Below are positions 33,181-42,174 of a DNA stretch of 64,000 bases, piece by piece. How positions within the stretch are numbered: the first letter of the stretch is position 1; each line of letters begins with the position of its first letter. A program made the translations under genes and the position numbers. The stretch covers positions 124,001-188,000 of the forward strand of contig CAJTWM010000004.1 in NCBI GenBank assembly GCA_910579805.1. The letters run 5' to 3'. This stretch comes from an uncultured Lachnospiraceae bacterium. Lineage in GTDB: Bacteria > Bacillota > Clostridia > Lachnospirales > Lachnospiraceae. The notes under the pieces are model-generated. The model was not told the origin of the DNA and made no database searches. It saw nothing but the letters and a program-made list of their open reading frames with translations.

Positions 33181-33237
33181 ATGGGACATAAAGACGATGT
33201 CCGCACGGATTTGGGGAATGAATTTTCAAAACACTAG
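33181..33237 (+). CDS. Possible second short ORF in the aspS leader
   Basis: An 18-residue frame, 'MGHKDDVRTDLGNEFSKH', again rich in Asp, lies between the terminator and aspS. Its ribosome site (AAAGG) is weak and distant. It is followed by alternative hairpins: CCGTCATA (33245-33252) can pair with TATGACGG (33267-33274), while CCGTC can also pair with GACGG (33262-33266). Support is limited. Confidence 0.3.
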   Translation: MGHKDDVRTDLGNEFSKH

Positions 33238-33318
33238 TATGTACCCGTCATAGGCTCTATAGACGGTATGACGGAAAGGAAAAATAATGTTTAGTAACAA
33301 AACGGAGGGAAACAGGAC

Positions 33319-34644
33319 ATGAAGCAGATCCTAGGGAATTTAGAAAATAAAACGACGGAACCGGAGGAGCTTAAAAACCATTTGGGGGAAGAAGTACGGA
33401 TTCACGGAAGCATATATAAAATCAGAAAGATGCGGGATTTTTCCTTTGTACTTTTACGCACCGGACGGGATATCCTGCAATGTATTTATATGCCGCAGAC
33501 CGCAGGATTTCCGGAGGAAGAACTGAAAGAAGAAAGCTGTGTGACCGTAACGGCTCAGGTAATAGAAGAAGCACGGTCGAAATCAGGATACGACCTGCAG
33601 ATGACGGCGCTGGAAGTATTGTCTGAACCGAAAGAAAAATCTCCGATCGTGATCAACAATAAATTAGTAGATACCTCAATAGAAAATCTATTAAATTACA
33701 GACCTGTCACATTAAGGAACGAAAAGCAAAGGGCAATTTTTAAACTTCAGGAAGGGATCTGCAATGGATTCAGGCAGTTTCTGTTAAAAGAACGTTTTAC
33801 AGAGATCCATACGCCCAAGATCGTGCAGGCGGGGGCCGAAGGGGGAGCTAATATTTTCAGGCTGGATTATTTTGGAAAAGAGGCTTATCTTGCCCAAAGC
33901 CCGCAATTTTATAAACAGATGATGGTTGGCGTTTTTGAACGGGTCTTTGAGATCGCACCGGTGTTCCGTGCGGAAAAGCATGATACTTCAAGGCATTTGA
34001 ATGAATATACCGGCGTAGACTTTGAAATGGGCTATATCGAAAGCTTTGAGGACATTATGGAAATGGAAACGAAAATGATCCGGTCGGCTTTCGCCTATTT
34101 GGAGGAGAACTATCAAAAAGAACTGGAGCTTTTGAAAGTAGATCTGCCTGAAGCAGAAGCGATTCCGGCAATACGGTTTACAGAGGCGAAGGAGGCGGTG
34201 GCAAAAGAATACCGGCGCACCATAAAAGATTATGAGGATTTTGAACCGGAAGAGGAAAAATTACTGTGCGAGTATATACGGAAAAAGACTGGAAGCGAAT
34301 TTGTATTCGTCACCCATTATCCAAGTAAAAAAAGACCTTTTTATACGATGGAGAGCAGTGAAAACAAAAAGGAAACGGAAAGCTTCGATCTGCTTTTCCG
34401 GGGATTGGAAGTTACGACCGGAGGGCAGCGTATCCATTCCTTTGACGAACAGGTAAAAAAGATGGAACAGAGGGGAATGAATACGGAACTTTTTGAAAGC
34501 TATCTTCTCATGCATAAATGCGGAATGCCTCCTCACGGCGGGCTGGGGCTGGGATTGGAACGGTTTACGAGCAAGCTTCTTTTACAGGATAACGTCAGAT
34601 ATTCCACACTGTTCCCAAGGGATATCAATCGGGTGGCTCCATAA
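33319..34644 (+). CDS. aspS: Aspartyl-tRNA synthetase, archaeal type (possibly non-discriminating)
   Basis: A class IIb synthetase of 441 residues. The N-terminal OB fold (about 20-105) binds the anticodon. The catalytic core shows 'FTEIHTPKIVQAGAEGGANI', 'YLAQSPQFYKQMMV' and 'FEIAPVFRAEKHDTSRHLNE' (motif 2), then 'GGLGLGLERFTSKLL' (motif 3). The length matches the archaeal/eukaryotic AspRS, not the 590-residue bacterial type that carries a GAD insertion. Relatives in Firmicutes are often annotated as aspartate-tRNA(Asn) ligases. In the OB fold the usual Trp of discriminating enzymes appears replaced ('HGSIYKIR'), so tRNA specificity is open. The Asp-rich leader peptide supports Asp as substrate. 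GGAGG lies ten bases upstream. Confidence 0.9.
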   Translation: MKQILGNLENKTTEPEELKNHLGEEVRIHGSIYKIRKMRDFSFVLLRTGRDILQCIYMPQTAGFPEEELKEESCVTVTAQVIEEARSKSGYDLQMTALEVLSEPKEKSPIVINNKLVDTSIENLLNYRPVTLRNEKQRAIFKLQEGICNGFRQFLLKERFTEIHTPKIVQAGAEGGANIFRLDYFGKEAYLAQSPQFYKQMMVGVFERVFEIAPVFRAEKHDTSRHLNEYTGVDFEMGYIESFEDIMEMETKMIRSAFAYLEENYQKELELLKVDLPEAEAIPAIRFTEAKEAVAKEYRRTIKDYEDFEPEEEKLLCEYIRKKTGSEFVFVTHYPSKKRPFYTMESSENKKETESFDLLFRGLEVTTGGQRIHSFDEQVKKMEQRGMNTELFESYLLMHKCGMPPHGGLGLGLERFTSKLLLQDNVRYSTLFPRDINRVAP

Positions 34645-34646
34645 AC

Positions 34647-34675
34647 TTGTACTTAGCAGCCTTATCTGCTATAAT
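34647..34675 (+). promoter_or_regulatory. Promoter of the solute-binding protein operon
   Basis: TTGTAC (34647-34652) and TATAAT (34670-34675) have a 17-base spacer, starting three bases after the aspS stop codon. The spacer holds AGCAG/CTGCT, an inverted repeat that may be an operator. Confidence 0.72.
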
Positions 34676-34721
34676 AAATTCGGTGTCTGTGCGGAAAAAA
34701 AGTAAAATTCGGAGGATCAGG

Positions 34722-36161
34722 ATGATAAAACGAAAGATGACAACGTTCGGCCTTATTATGGTAATGTGCTTTTTAGCGGCGGGCTGTGGGGAAAAATCGC
34801 CGCTGAGCGCTAAAGATCCCGTTACGATTGAAGTATGGACTTACTACAATGGTGACCAGCTTACGGCTTTTGACAATTTGATTGAAGAATTTAACGAGAC
34901 GGTCGGTAAGGAAAAAGGGATCGTCGTAAGCAGCAGCAGCCAAGGTTCCGTGAATGATTTGGAGACAAACGTACTTGCCGCTATAAAAGGGGAAGTAGGA
35001 GCATCCAAAATGCCGAACATTTTTATGGCATATGCAGATACCGCATATACGGTAGACCAGATGGGCGGCGCCGTGGATCTAAAGAATTATCTGACAGAAG
35101 AAGAGACTGCGGTATATATAGACAGTTATATGAAAGAAGGCGATTTCGGGGGCAGCGGAGAAATCAAAATATTTCCGATTGCGAAATCAACGGAAGTACT
35201 GGTGCTCAATAAAACGGACTGGGACATCTTTGCGGCGGAAACAGGGGCGGATTATACGGATATTGCGGATACAGAAGGTTTGGTAAAGACAGCTCAGGCT
35301 TATTATGAATGGACGGACGCCAAGACGCCTGAGATTCCGTTCGACGGTAAGGCGTTGTTTGGGCGGGATGCGATGGCAAATTATATATTGATCGGCAGTA
35401 TGCAGCTTGGTACGGAGATGTTTCAAGTGTCCGACGGAGAGATGACGCTGCATTTTGAGAAAGATGTTGCCAGAAAATTATGGGACTGCTATTATATTCC
35501 GTTTGTGAAAGGATATTTTGCGGCTACGGGAAGATTTCGCAGCGATGATATAAAGACGGGAAACATCATTGCTTATGTAGGATCCTCTTCCGGGGTGTCC
35601 TTTTTTCCCGATACCGTGAGCATTAACGATGAAGAGAGCCATGAGATCGAAATGGAAGTACTTCCCTGTCCCGGTTTTGCCGGCGGGGAAGACTATAACG
35701 TGCAGCAGGGCGCCGGCATGGTAGTGACGCAGGGCAGCGAAGCGCAGATATATGCTTCCGTGGAGTTCTTAAAATGGTTTACGGCGGATGATAAGAATAT
35801 TCTGTTTTCCGTCCAGTCGGGATACCTGCCCGTTACAAAAACGGCGAACGATAAGTCCGCTATTTTAAACAGCGGCGCAAAGATCGGATCGAAAATGGAA
35901 AAGACGCTTTCCGTGGCGGTAGATATAGTAAACAACAGTAAAATTTATACGACGAAAGCTTTTGAACAAGGAAACGAAGCAAGAAATATTTTAGAATATG
36001 CGCTGAGCGACAGGGCGTCTGCGGACCGCAGCATCGTGGCGGAACGTTTGGCGGCGGGGCAGACTTTGGATGAAGCATCGGCGGAATTTTGCACGGACGC
36101 GTATTTTGACGCGTGGTATGAAGAGATCCTGAATCAGCTTTTGGTTTTCGGGAGCAAATAG
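34722..36161 (+). CDS. Extracellular solute-binding lipoprotein (ABC-type family 1)
   Basis: A 479-residue protein with a lipoprotein signal: hydrophobic residues 7-20 ending in the lipobox 'LAAGCG' (lipidated Cys near 22). The mature part resembles sugar-binding proteins: 'VTIEVWTYYNGDQLTAFDNL' at the start of the fold, 'AKSTEVLVLNKTDWD' and 'VEFLKWFTADDKN' later. No permease or ATPase genes adjoin it. Instead it lies 16 bases before a Cache/GGDEF/EAL gene, so it may present ligand to that sensor instead of an importer; this is inference. The ATG at 34722 has GGAGG six bases upstream. Confidence 0.85.
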   Translation: MIKRKMTTFGLIMVMCFLAAGCGEKSPLSAKDPVTIEVWTYYNGDQLTAFDNLIEEFNETVGKEKGIVVSSSSQGSVNDLETNVLAAIKGEVGASKMPNIFMAYADTAYTVDQMGGAVDLKNYLTEEETAVYIDSYMKEGDFGGSGEIKIFPIAKSTEVLVLNKTDWDIFAAETGADYTDIADTEGLVKTAQAYYEWTDAKTPEIPFDGKALFGRDAMANYILIGSMQLGTEMFQVSDGEMTLHFEKDVARKLWDCYYIPFVKGYFAATGRFRSDDIKTGNIIAYVGSSSGVSFFPDTVSINDEESHEIEMEVLPCPGFAGGEDYNVQQGAGMVVTQGSEAQIYASVEFLKWFTADDKNILFSVQSGYLPVTKTANDKSAILNSGAKIGSKMEKTLSVAVDIVNNSKIYTTKAFEQGNEARNILEYALSDRASADRSIVAERLAAGQTLDEASAEFCTDAYFDAWYEEILNQLLVFGSK

Positions 36162-36177
36162 ATATGAGGTGAGGGCG

Positions 36178-39156
36178 ATGTCCGGAAAGAAAAAGGGCAG
36201 GACGATTTTCCATGAAATATTATTGCCGCTGTTAAGCGTGCTTCTGCTTGAAATGTTGTTTATGACGGCGGCGATCTTCTTTGGCGGCGTTATAAAGAGG
36301 CTGGATCAGAATGCTGCGGATATGCTTGCACAGCAGACGGAAAACAGGAGAAATTATTTACTGAATGAAATGATCGATAACTGGTCAAGTCTTGACAGAC
36401 TGTCGGAGGAGATCGATACGAAGGTGAGCAGCAGATTGGAGCAGGGGCAGATCGCTTTGTCCGATCTCGGGAAAAATGGCGACGCAAGTACGGAATTGCT
36501 GAAAGAGATCAGTCCTGAACTGATCAATACGATGTATAGTAAGCAGATTTCCGGTATATTTGTGATTTTGAATACCTGCGGGCCGGAAGAGGCGGCAGCT
36601 TTGGAAACACTGCCGGGGATTTATCTCAGAGATCTGGATCCTATGGCCATGCCTTCGGAAAAAAATGCCGATCTGTTATGGGAACGTGCGCCCACCGGGC
36701 TGGTCCGTTCCAGCTATATTGCGACGGATTCAGGATGGCAGCCCACATTTTCCCGTGAGGACAGTGTAGACAGGGAATTTTTTTATAAACCTTTCCATAC
36801 GGCTTATGCAGATCCGCAAAAATTAAATGAGAGAGAATACGGCTATTGGACTACGCAGCCTTTCAGCCTGTCGGGAGATAAACATACGTCTATCGCCTAT
36901 TCCGTTCCCCTTATTTTGGAGGACGGGACGGTGTACGGCGTACTGGGAGTGGAATTATTAACGGATTACATACAATCGCTGCTGCCGGCGGCAGAACTGA
37001 TGGAGAACAAAAAAGGTTCGTATTTTTTGGCCGTAAGTGCGGACGGAGAATCGCTTCTGACTCCAGTCATCCTTTCCGGCGATATGATGGAGATGCAGGA
37101 ATTGGTGGAGCTTCGTTTTTTGCTGTCGGCGGATGGAACGGCTGCGGCGGACGCAGACGGCGATTATTATGCGGCGGCAAAGCCGCTTGCGATTTACAGC
37201 AGTCATGCGCCCTTTGATTCGGATCAGTGGTATTTGCTGGGGACCGGTTCTAAGAAAAGTCTTTTTTCTTTCTCCAGACAGATTCAGACGGTACTGTTTT
37301 TATCGATTGCCGCAGCCTTTATTGTGGGGCTTTTGGGGATTTTATATGCGAGTTACAGATTATCCAAACCGATCAGGCATCTTTCGGAAGAAGTGGCGAA
37401 AGCCGAAAGAGATAACAGTATGCCCGATCTGCCCGCTACGGGAATTTTAGAGATCGATCAGTTTGCGGATTCCATTTCTAATCTGGGACGTAAGGTGGTG
37501 GAATCTTCCACCCGGTTTTTGAGTATTATGGATATGGCGAGCGTGGAGTTAGCGGGATATGAACTGCAAAAAGAAACGGACAGCGTTTATGTAACGGATA
37601 ACTACTTTACGTTGTTAGGCATAAAAGACGTGGATGTGAGCAATCTGACATTAGAGGAGTTTTTGGCACGGCAGAAAGAGATCGGCCAGTCGCTTGACCA
37701 TTTTACGAAAGAGGACGGGAGCGTTGTGTACAGCGTAATGCAGGAAGATAAAACGATACGTTATTTTCGTGCCGAACATCAGGAAAAGGACGGCAGGCAG
37801 ATCGGGCTGATAGAAGATGTGACCGCGGCGACTTTGGAAAGAAAGCGGATCGAGGACGAAAGGGACAGCGACAGTCTGACAAAGCTGTATGCGAGAAGGG
37901 GCTTTAAACGGGCGGCGGATAATCTGTTTTTAAAACCGGACGCCTTGAAACATGCAGGGCTTTTGATGATAGATCTGGATAATCTGAAAACGACGAACGA
38001 CAGATTCGGCCATAACTTCGGCGATCTGTATATCCAGACGGCGGGCAGGTGTTTTGTGGAAAATACGCCGGAGAATACGCTGTGCGCCCGGATGTCGGGA
38101 GACGAGTTTATCGTATTCTTTTACGGATATGACAGCAGGGAAGAGATCAGAAGGAAAGTAAAGGAACTTTATCAGGCGATCCGGGCGGTCAAATTCATTC
38201 TTCCGAACGGAGACAACATGGGGCTTAGCGCTTCGGGCGGCGTTGCCTGGTATCCCGAGGACAGTAAGGAACTTTCGGAACTGATGAAGTATGCCGATTT
38301 TGCAATGTATCAGGTGAAACGTTCAAAAAAGGGAGAATGTAAGGAATTTGACGTCGAACTGTTCAAAGAGAAACAGCTTCAGAACCAAAGCAGATTAGAG
38401 CTTAATGAAGTGTTGAAAACAAGAAATGTGGACTATTTCTTCCAGCCGATCTATGAAAATAAAAAGGGGAATGTGTATGCTTATGAAGCGTTGATGCGTG
38501 TCAATACGCCTACTTTGCGTTCTCCCGAAGTAGTGCTGCGCCTTGCGAAGGAAGAGGGGCGGATGCATGATATTGAGGTGATCACGCTGTTCCGTTCGGC
38601 GGAGTGCTATCTGGAACTGTTAGAAAAGGGAGCCGTATCGCAGGAAGCGCTTTTATTTGTCAATTCCATTGCCAATGAGTGTATGACGAGGGAAGAGGAA
38701 GAAAGGTACCGGGAACTTTTTGAAGAACTGCAGAGCCGGGTCGTTGTAGAGATTACCGAAGCGGAAAACCTGAACATGGAACTGATCAGAAAAAAGAGCA
38801 GTGTGGAGAATTTTTCAGGTATGTTTGCTCTGGATGATTATGGAAGCGGATATAACAGCGAGATCAATCTTTTAGAGCTTTCCCCTAAATATGTGAAAGT
38901 GGATATCAGTATTGTGCGGGATATGGATAAAGACAGCGGCAAACAGCATATGATCAGTAATATTGTAAATTATGCACATGAGCGGGAAATGCTGATCGTT
39001 GCGGAAGGAATAGAAACGGCGGAAGAATTAAAAACGGCGCTTCTGCTCGGGGTGGATCTGCTTCAGGGATATTATCTGGCAAGACCGGCAAAGATACCGG
39101 AATGCATAAACGGTGAAGCACAGGCGGTCATAGAGGCTTATTGGAAAGAAAAATGA
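36178..39156 (+). CDS. Cache-HAMP-PAS-like-GGDEF-EAL c-di-GMP enzyme
   Basis: A 992-residue membrane protein. Membrane helices (about 14-36 and 367-390) bracket a large extracytoplasmic Cache-like sensor. HAMP-like (about 393-450) and PAS-like (about 460-555) regions follow. The GGDEF domain (about 565-730) keeps 'MSGDEFIVFF' (near 639), an active-site variant compatible with cyclase activity. The EAL domain (about 745-985) keeps 'YEALMR', 'FVNSIAN', 'VEITEAE', 'LDDYGSGYNS', 'VKVDIS', 'AEGIET' and 'QGYYLARP'. Both activities are possible. ATG at 36178 is preceded by GAGGTGAGG; a GTG at 36169 is the alternative. It is co-transcribed with the solute-binding protein. Confidence 0.88.
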   Translation: MSGKKKGRTIFHEILLPLLSVLLLEMLFMTAAIFFGGVIKRLDQNAADMLAQQTENRRNYLLNEMIDNWSSLDRLSEEIDTKVSSRLEQGQIALSDLGKNGDASTELLKEISPELINTMYSKQISGIFVILNTCGPEEAAALETLPGIYLRDLDPMAMPSEKNADLLWERAPTGLVRSSYIATDSGWQPTFSREDSVDREFFYKPFHTAYADPQKLNEREYGYWTTQPFSLSGDKHTSIAYSVPLILEDGTVYGVLGVELLTDYIQSLLPAAELMENKKGSYFLAVSADGESLLTPVILSGDMMEMQELVELRFLLSADGTAAADADGDYYAAAKPLAIYSSHAPFDSDQWYLLGTGSKKSLFSFSRQIQTVLFLSIAAAFIVGLLGILYASYRLSKPIRHLSEEVAKAERDNSMPDLPATGILEIDQFADSISNLGRKVVESSTRFLSIMDMASVELAGYELQKETDSVYVTDNYFTLLGIKDVDVSNLTLEEFLARQKEIGQSLDHFTKEDGSVVYSVMQEDKTIRYFRAEHQEKDGRQIGLIEDVTAATLERKRIEDERDSDSLTKLYARRGFKRAADNLFLKPDALKHAGLLMIDLDNLKTTNDRFGHNFGDLYIQTAGRCFVENTPENTLCARMSGDEFIVFFYGYDSREEIRRKVKELYQAIRAVKFILPNGDNMGLSASGGVAWYPEDSKELSELMKYADFAMYQVKRSKKGECKEFDVELFKEKQLQNQSRLELNEVLKTRNVDYFFQPIYENKKGNVYAYEALMRVNTPTLRSPEVVLRLAKEEGRMHDIEVITLFRSAECYLELLEKGAVSQEALLFVNSIANECMTREEEERYRELFEELQSRVVVEITEAENLNMELIRKKSSVENFSGMFALDDYGSGYNSEINLLELSPKYVKVDISIVRDMDKDSGKQHMISNIVNYAHEREMLIVAEGIETAEELKTALLLGVDLLQGYYLARPAKIPECINGEAQAVIEAYWKEK

Positions 39157-39188
39157 TATGCAAATATGTCCGGCAGGGAAAAGAACCG

Positions 39189-39219
39189 AAATATGGGGAG
39201 CGACTCCCCATATTTTTAT
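39189..39219 (+). terminator. Intrinsic terminator after the GGDEF/EAL gene
   Basis: ATATGGGGA (39191-39199) pairs with TCCCCATAT (39205-39213), followed by TTTTATTT. Confidence 0.85.
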
Positions 39220-39240
39220 TTGAAAATAAGCGTTATTTAC

Positions 39241-39268
39241 TTGTATATTTTAAAACAGACGCTATAAT
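39241..39268 (+). promoter_or_regulatory. Promoter of nrdDG
   Basis: TTGTAT (39241-39246) and TATAAT (39263-39268) are separated by 16 bases, about 55 bases upstream of the nrdD start. The first NrdR box overlaps the end of the -10. Confidence 0.65.
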
Positions 39269-39313
39269 ACTATATATAGATTTATATAAAGAACAAAATA
39301 CAATATATAGGAG
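39267..39313. promoter_or_regulatory. Tandem NrdR boxes
   Basis: ATACTATATATAGA (39267-39280) and ATACAATATATAGG (39298-39311) resemble the NrdR consensus and start exactly 31 bases apart, three helical turns. NrdR represses ribonucleotide reductase genes in response to dATP/ATP. The gene for NrdR is not in the window. Confidence 0.65.
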
Positions 39314-39321
39314 AGGGTATC

Positions 39322-41484
39322 ATGAATATTATTAAACGCAGCGGCATGGAGGTTACCTTTAACGCCGTTAAAATAGAAGATGCGGTAAGAAAGGCCAATA
39401 ACAGCGTGCAGGAAAAGGACAGGCTGAGCGAAGAACAGATCCGGGCAGTGGTGGAGAATGTAACCAATTTATGCAGACAGATGAAACGCAGCCCCAGTGT
39501 GGAAGAGATTCAGGATATGGTCGAAGAAGAGATCATGAAGCAGCAGACTTATAAGGTAGCGGAGAATTATATTACTTACCGTTATAAGAGGGAACTGGTG
39601 CGTAAATCCAATTCTACGGATAAGCAGATCCTGTCTCTTTTGGAGTGTAATAACGAAGAAGTTATGCAGGAGAATTCCAATAAAAATCCGGTGGTCAACA
39701 GTGTGCAGCGCGATTATATGGCGGGAGAGGTCAGTAAGGATATCACCAAACGTTTTCTGCTTCCCGAAGACATCGTAGAGGCCCATGAAAAGGGGATCAT
39801 TCATTTTCATGATGCGGATTATTTTGCACAACACATGCACAACTGCTGTTTGGTCGATCTGGAGGATATGCTGCAGAACGGTACGGTGATCAGCGAGGCG
39901 TTGATTGAAAGGCCGCATAGCTTTTCTACGGCTTGTAATATCGCCACACAGGCTATCGCCCAAATCGCCAGCTCACAGTATGGGGGACAGAGCATCACTT
40001 TATCTCATATTGCGCCGTTTGTGCAGGTAAGCCGGGAAAAATTCCGAAAGGAAGTAAGACAGGAACTGGAAGAGCAGCAGATCGAAGCAAAAGACGAAAC
40101 CGTAAATAAAATGGCGGAGATGCGTGTGCGCAGGGAGATCAAACAGGGAGTGCAGATGATCCAGTATCAGGTGATCACGCTGATGACTACGAACGGACAG
40201 GCGCCCTTTGTGACGATCTTTATGTATCTGAACGAGGTGCCGGCGGGACAGACGAGGGACGATCTGGCGCTGATCATCAAGGAAATGCTTCTTCAAAGGA
40301 TACAGGGCGTGAAGAATGAGCAGGGAATATATATTACACCCGCGTTTCCTAAGCTGGTTTATGTGTTGGAAGAAGATAACATTGAGGAAGGCCGGCCGTA
40401 CTGGGAACTGACTAAGTTAGCGGCCCGCTGCACCGCAAAACGAATGGTACCGGATTATATTTCGGAAAAGATCATGAAAAAATTAAAGCAGGGCAATTGC
40501 TATCCCTGTATGGGATGCCGGTCCTTTTTGACGGTCTATCAGGATGAAAATGAAAATTATAAATTTTACGGAAGATTCAATCAGGGTGTTGTTACGCTGA
40601 ATTTGGTCGATGTGGCCTGTTCTTCGGAGAAAAGTATGGAGAAGTTTTGGGAGATCATGGAGGAACGTTTGGAACTTTGTAAGAGAGCTCTGATGTGCCG
40701 TCATAACAGGCTGAAAGGAACGCCTTCCGATGTAGCGCCTATTCTTTGGCAGAACGGGGCGCTGGCCCGTTTGAAAAAGGGAGAAACAATAGATAAACTG
40801 CTCTACGGTGGTTATTCAACCATTTCTTTAGGGTATGCGGGACTTTGCGAATGTGTCCGGTATATGACGGGAAAATCCCATACGGACAAAGAAGCGACTC
40901 CGTTCGCCCTGCAGATCATGCAGCATTTGAATAACACATGTCATAAATGGGCGGATGAGACGAACATTGATTTCAGCCTTTACGGGACGCCGCTGGAGTC
41001 GACTACTTATAAATTTGCAAAGTGTCTTCAGGATCGTTTTGGATTAATAACTGGTGTTACTGATAAAAATTATATTACCAACAGTTACCATGTACATGTT
41101 ACCGAACCGATTGACGCGTTTGACAAGCTTACCTTTGAGGCACAGTTTCAGGAACTGTCGCCGGGTGGGGCCATCAGCTATGTGGAAGTGCCGAATATGC
41201 AGGATAACATAGAGGCGGTATTGGCGGTCATGCAGCATATTTATGAACATATCATGTATGCGGAGCTGAATACCAAGAGCGACTACTGTCAGGTGTGCGG
41301 TTACAGCGGAGAGATCCATATTAAGGAAGACGACCATAGTAAACTGATCTGGCAATGTCCTAAGTGCGGGAATACGGATCAGGACAAAATGAATGTGGCA
41401 AGGCGGACCTGCGGTTATATCGGTACGCAGTTCTGGAATCAGGGACGGACACAGGAAATTAAAGAACGGGTGTTACATTTGTAG
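39322..41484 (+). CDS. nrdD: Anaerobic ribonucleoside-triphosphate reductase (class III)
   Basis: It reduces ribonucleoside triphosphates to deoxy forms using a glycyl radical. The 720-residue protein has an N-terminal ATP-cone (about 3-90) for allosteric control, catalytic cysteines including 'YPCMGCRSFL' (near 394) and 'DVACSSEKS', the C-terminal zinc site ('CQVCGYSG', 'CPKCGN') and the radical loop 'RRTCGYIGTQFW' (Gly near 698). It is followed after 37 bases by its activase gene, and tandem NrdR boxes precede it. All parts are intact. Confidence 0.97.
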   Translation: MNIIKRSGMEVTFNAVKIEDAVRKANNSVQEKDRLSEEQIRAVVENVTNLCRQMKRSPSVEEIQDMVEEEIMKQQTYKVAENYITYRYKRELVRKSNSTDKQILSLLECNNEEVMQENSNKNPVVNSVQRDYMAGEVSKDITKRFLLPEDIVEAHEKGIIHFHDADYFAQHMHNCCLVDLEDMLQNGTVISEALIERPHSFSTACNIATQAIAQIASSQYGGQSITLSHIAPFVQVSREKFRKEVRQELEEQQIEAKDETVNKMAEMRVRREIKQGVQMIQYQVITLMTTNGQAPFVTIFMYLNEVPAGQTRDDLALIIKEMLLQRIQGVKNEQGIYITPAFPKLVYVLEEDNIEEGRPYWELTKLAARCTAKRMVPDYISEKIMKKLKQGNCYPCMGCRSFLTVYQDENENYKFYGRFNQGVVTLNLVDVACSSEKSMEKFWEIMEERLELCKRALMCRHNRLKGTPSDVAPILWQNGALARLKKGETIDKLLYGGYSTISLGYAGLCECVRYMTGKSHTDKEATPFALQIMQHLNNTCHKWADETNIDFSLYGTPLESTTYKFAKCLQDRFGLITGVTDKNYITNSYHVHVTEPIDAFDKLTFEAQFQELSPGGAISYVEVPNMQDNIEAVLAVMQHIYEHIMYAELNTKSDYCQVCGYSGEIHIKEDDHSKLIWQCPKCGNTDQDKMNVARRTCGYIGTQFWNQGRTQEIKERVLHL

Positions 41485-41521
41485 AATGGATCATAGATAT
41501 TGAAAGGCGGGGAATCAGATC

Positions 41522-42037
41522 TTGAAGTATGCGAATATCAAGTATCATGATATAGCGAACGGTCTTGGGGTCAGGACCAGTCTGTTTGTGTCGGGATGTA
41601 CCCACCGCTGTCAGGGGTGTTTTAATCAAATAGCGTGGGACTTTGACTACGGAGAAGAATTTACCGAAAATACAATAAAAGAAATATTGGAATCTTGTAA
41701 GCCTGCTTATATAAGCGGGCTTACGCTGCTTGGAGGCGAACCTGCGGAGCCTTGCAACCAGCGGGCGCTGCTGCCGCTTTTACGGCGTTTTAAAGAGCAG
41801 TTTCCCTCAAAAAATATATGGTGTTATTCAGGCTATATTTATGAACAGGATCTGCTAAGCAGGGAAGGACGCGCACATTGTGAAGTAACGGATGAATTTC
41901 TGAGTTATATCGATATTTTAGTGGACGGGGAATTTAAACAGGAATTTTATGATATTGGTTTAAAATTCAGGGGAAGCAGCAATCAGCGTATTTTGAAGAT
42001 CCATGAAGAGGGATGTCCGGAACTGATCATAGAATAG
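41522..42037 (+). CDS. nrdG: Anaerobic ribonucleotide reductase activating protein (radical SAM)
   Basis: The 171-residue activase generates the glycyl radical on NrdD. 'LFVSGCTHRCQGCFNQIAWD' has the CxxxCxxC iron-sulfur cysteines (near 26-33) and 'LTLLGGEPAEP' the SAM-binding GGEP. The start is TTG at 41522 behind AAAGGCGGGG; the alternative ATG would lose the first strand. A 12-bp inverted repeat (GTAAGCC..GGCTTAC, 41697-41724) lies inside the gene and may fold in the mRNA. Confidence 0.93.
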   Translation: MKYANIKYHDIANGLGVRTSLFVSGCTHRCQGCFNQIAWDFDYGEEFTENTIKEILESCKPAYISGLTLLGGEPAEPCNQRALLPLLRRFKEQFPSKNIWCYSGYIYEQDLLSREGRAHCEVTDEFLSYIDILVDGEFKQEFYDIGLKFRGSSNQRILKIHEEGCPELIIE

Positions 42038-42174
42038 CAAACGGCAGAAGATACGCGTGCGGACGTTTAGGAATTCTTTATATTCTTTTATAGCAGGTTA
42101 ATTGATTTAAAGGGCATGGGGAAGTAAGATATAGGATAAAGAAAAAGCTCCGGAATGGGAAAGGTGTGGCTGCT

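Noticed and set aside
33025..33237. 70-codon frame with a hydrophobic middle in the aspS leader
   Set aside because: The hydrophobic part is the translated T-tract of the terminator, and the start is an unsupported TTG inside attenuator segment 3.
39141..39335. 64-codon frame between the GGDEF/EAL gene and nrdD
   Set aside because: It runs through a strong terminator, the nrdD promoter and NrdR boxes, overlaps nrdD and has no ribosome site.
41697..41724. Inverted repeat in nrdG resembling the dispersed hairpin repeat
   Set aside because: The bases encode the conserved 'YISGLTLLGGEP' region and lack the constant GATCCTGATTTGT, so resemblance is probably chance.
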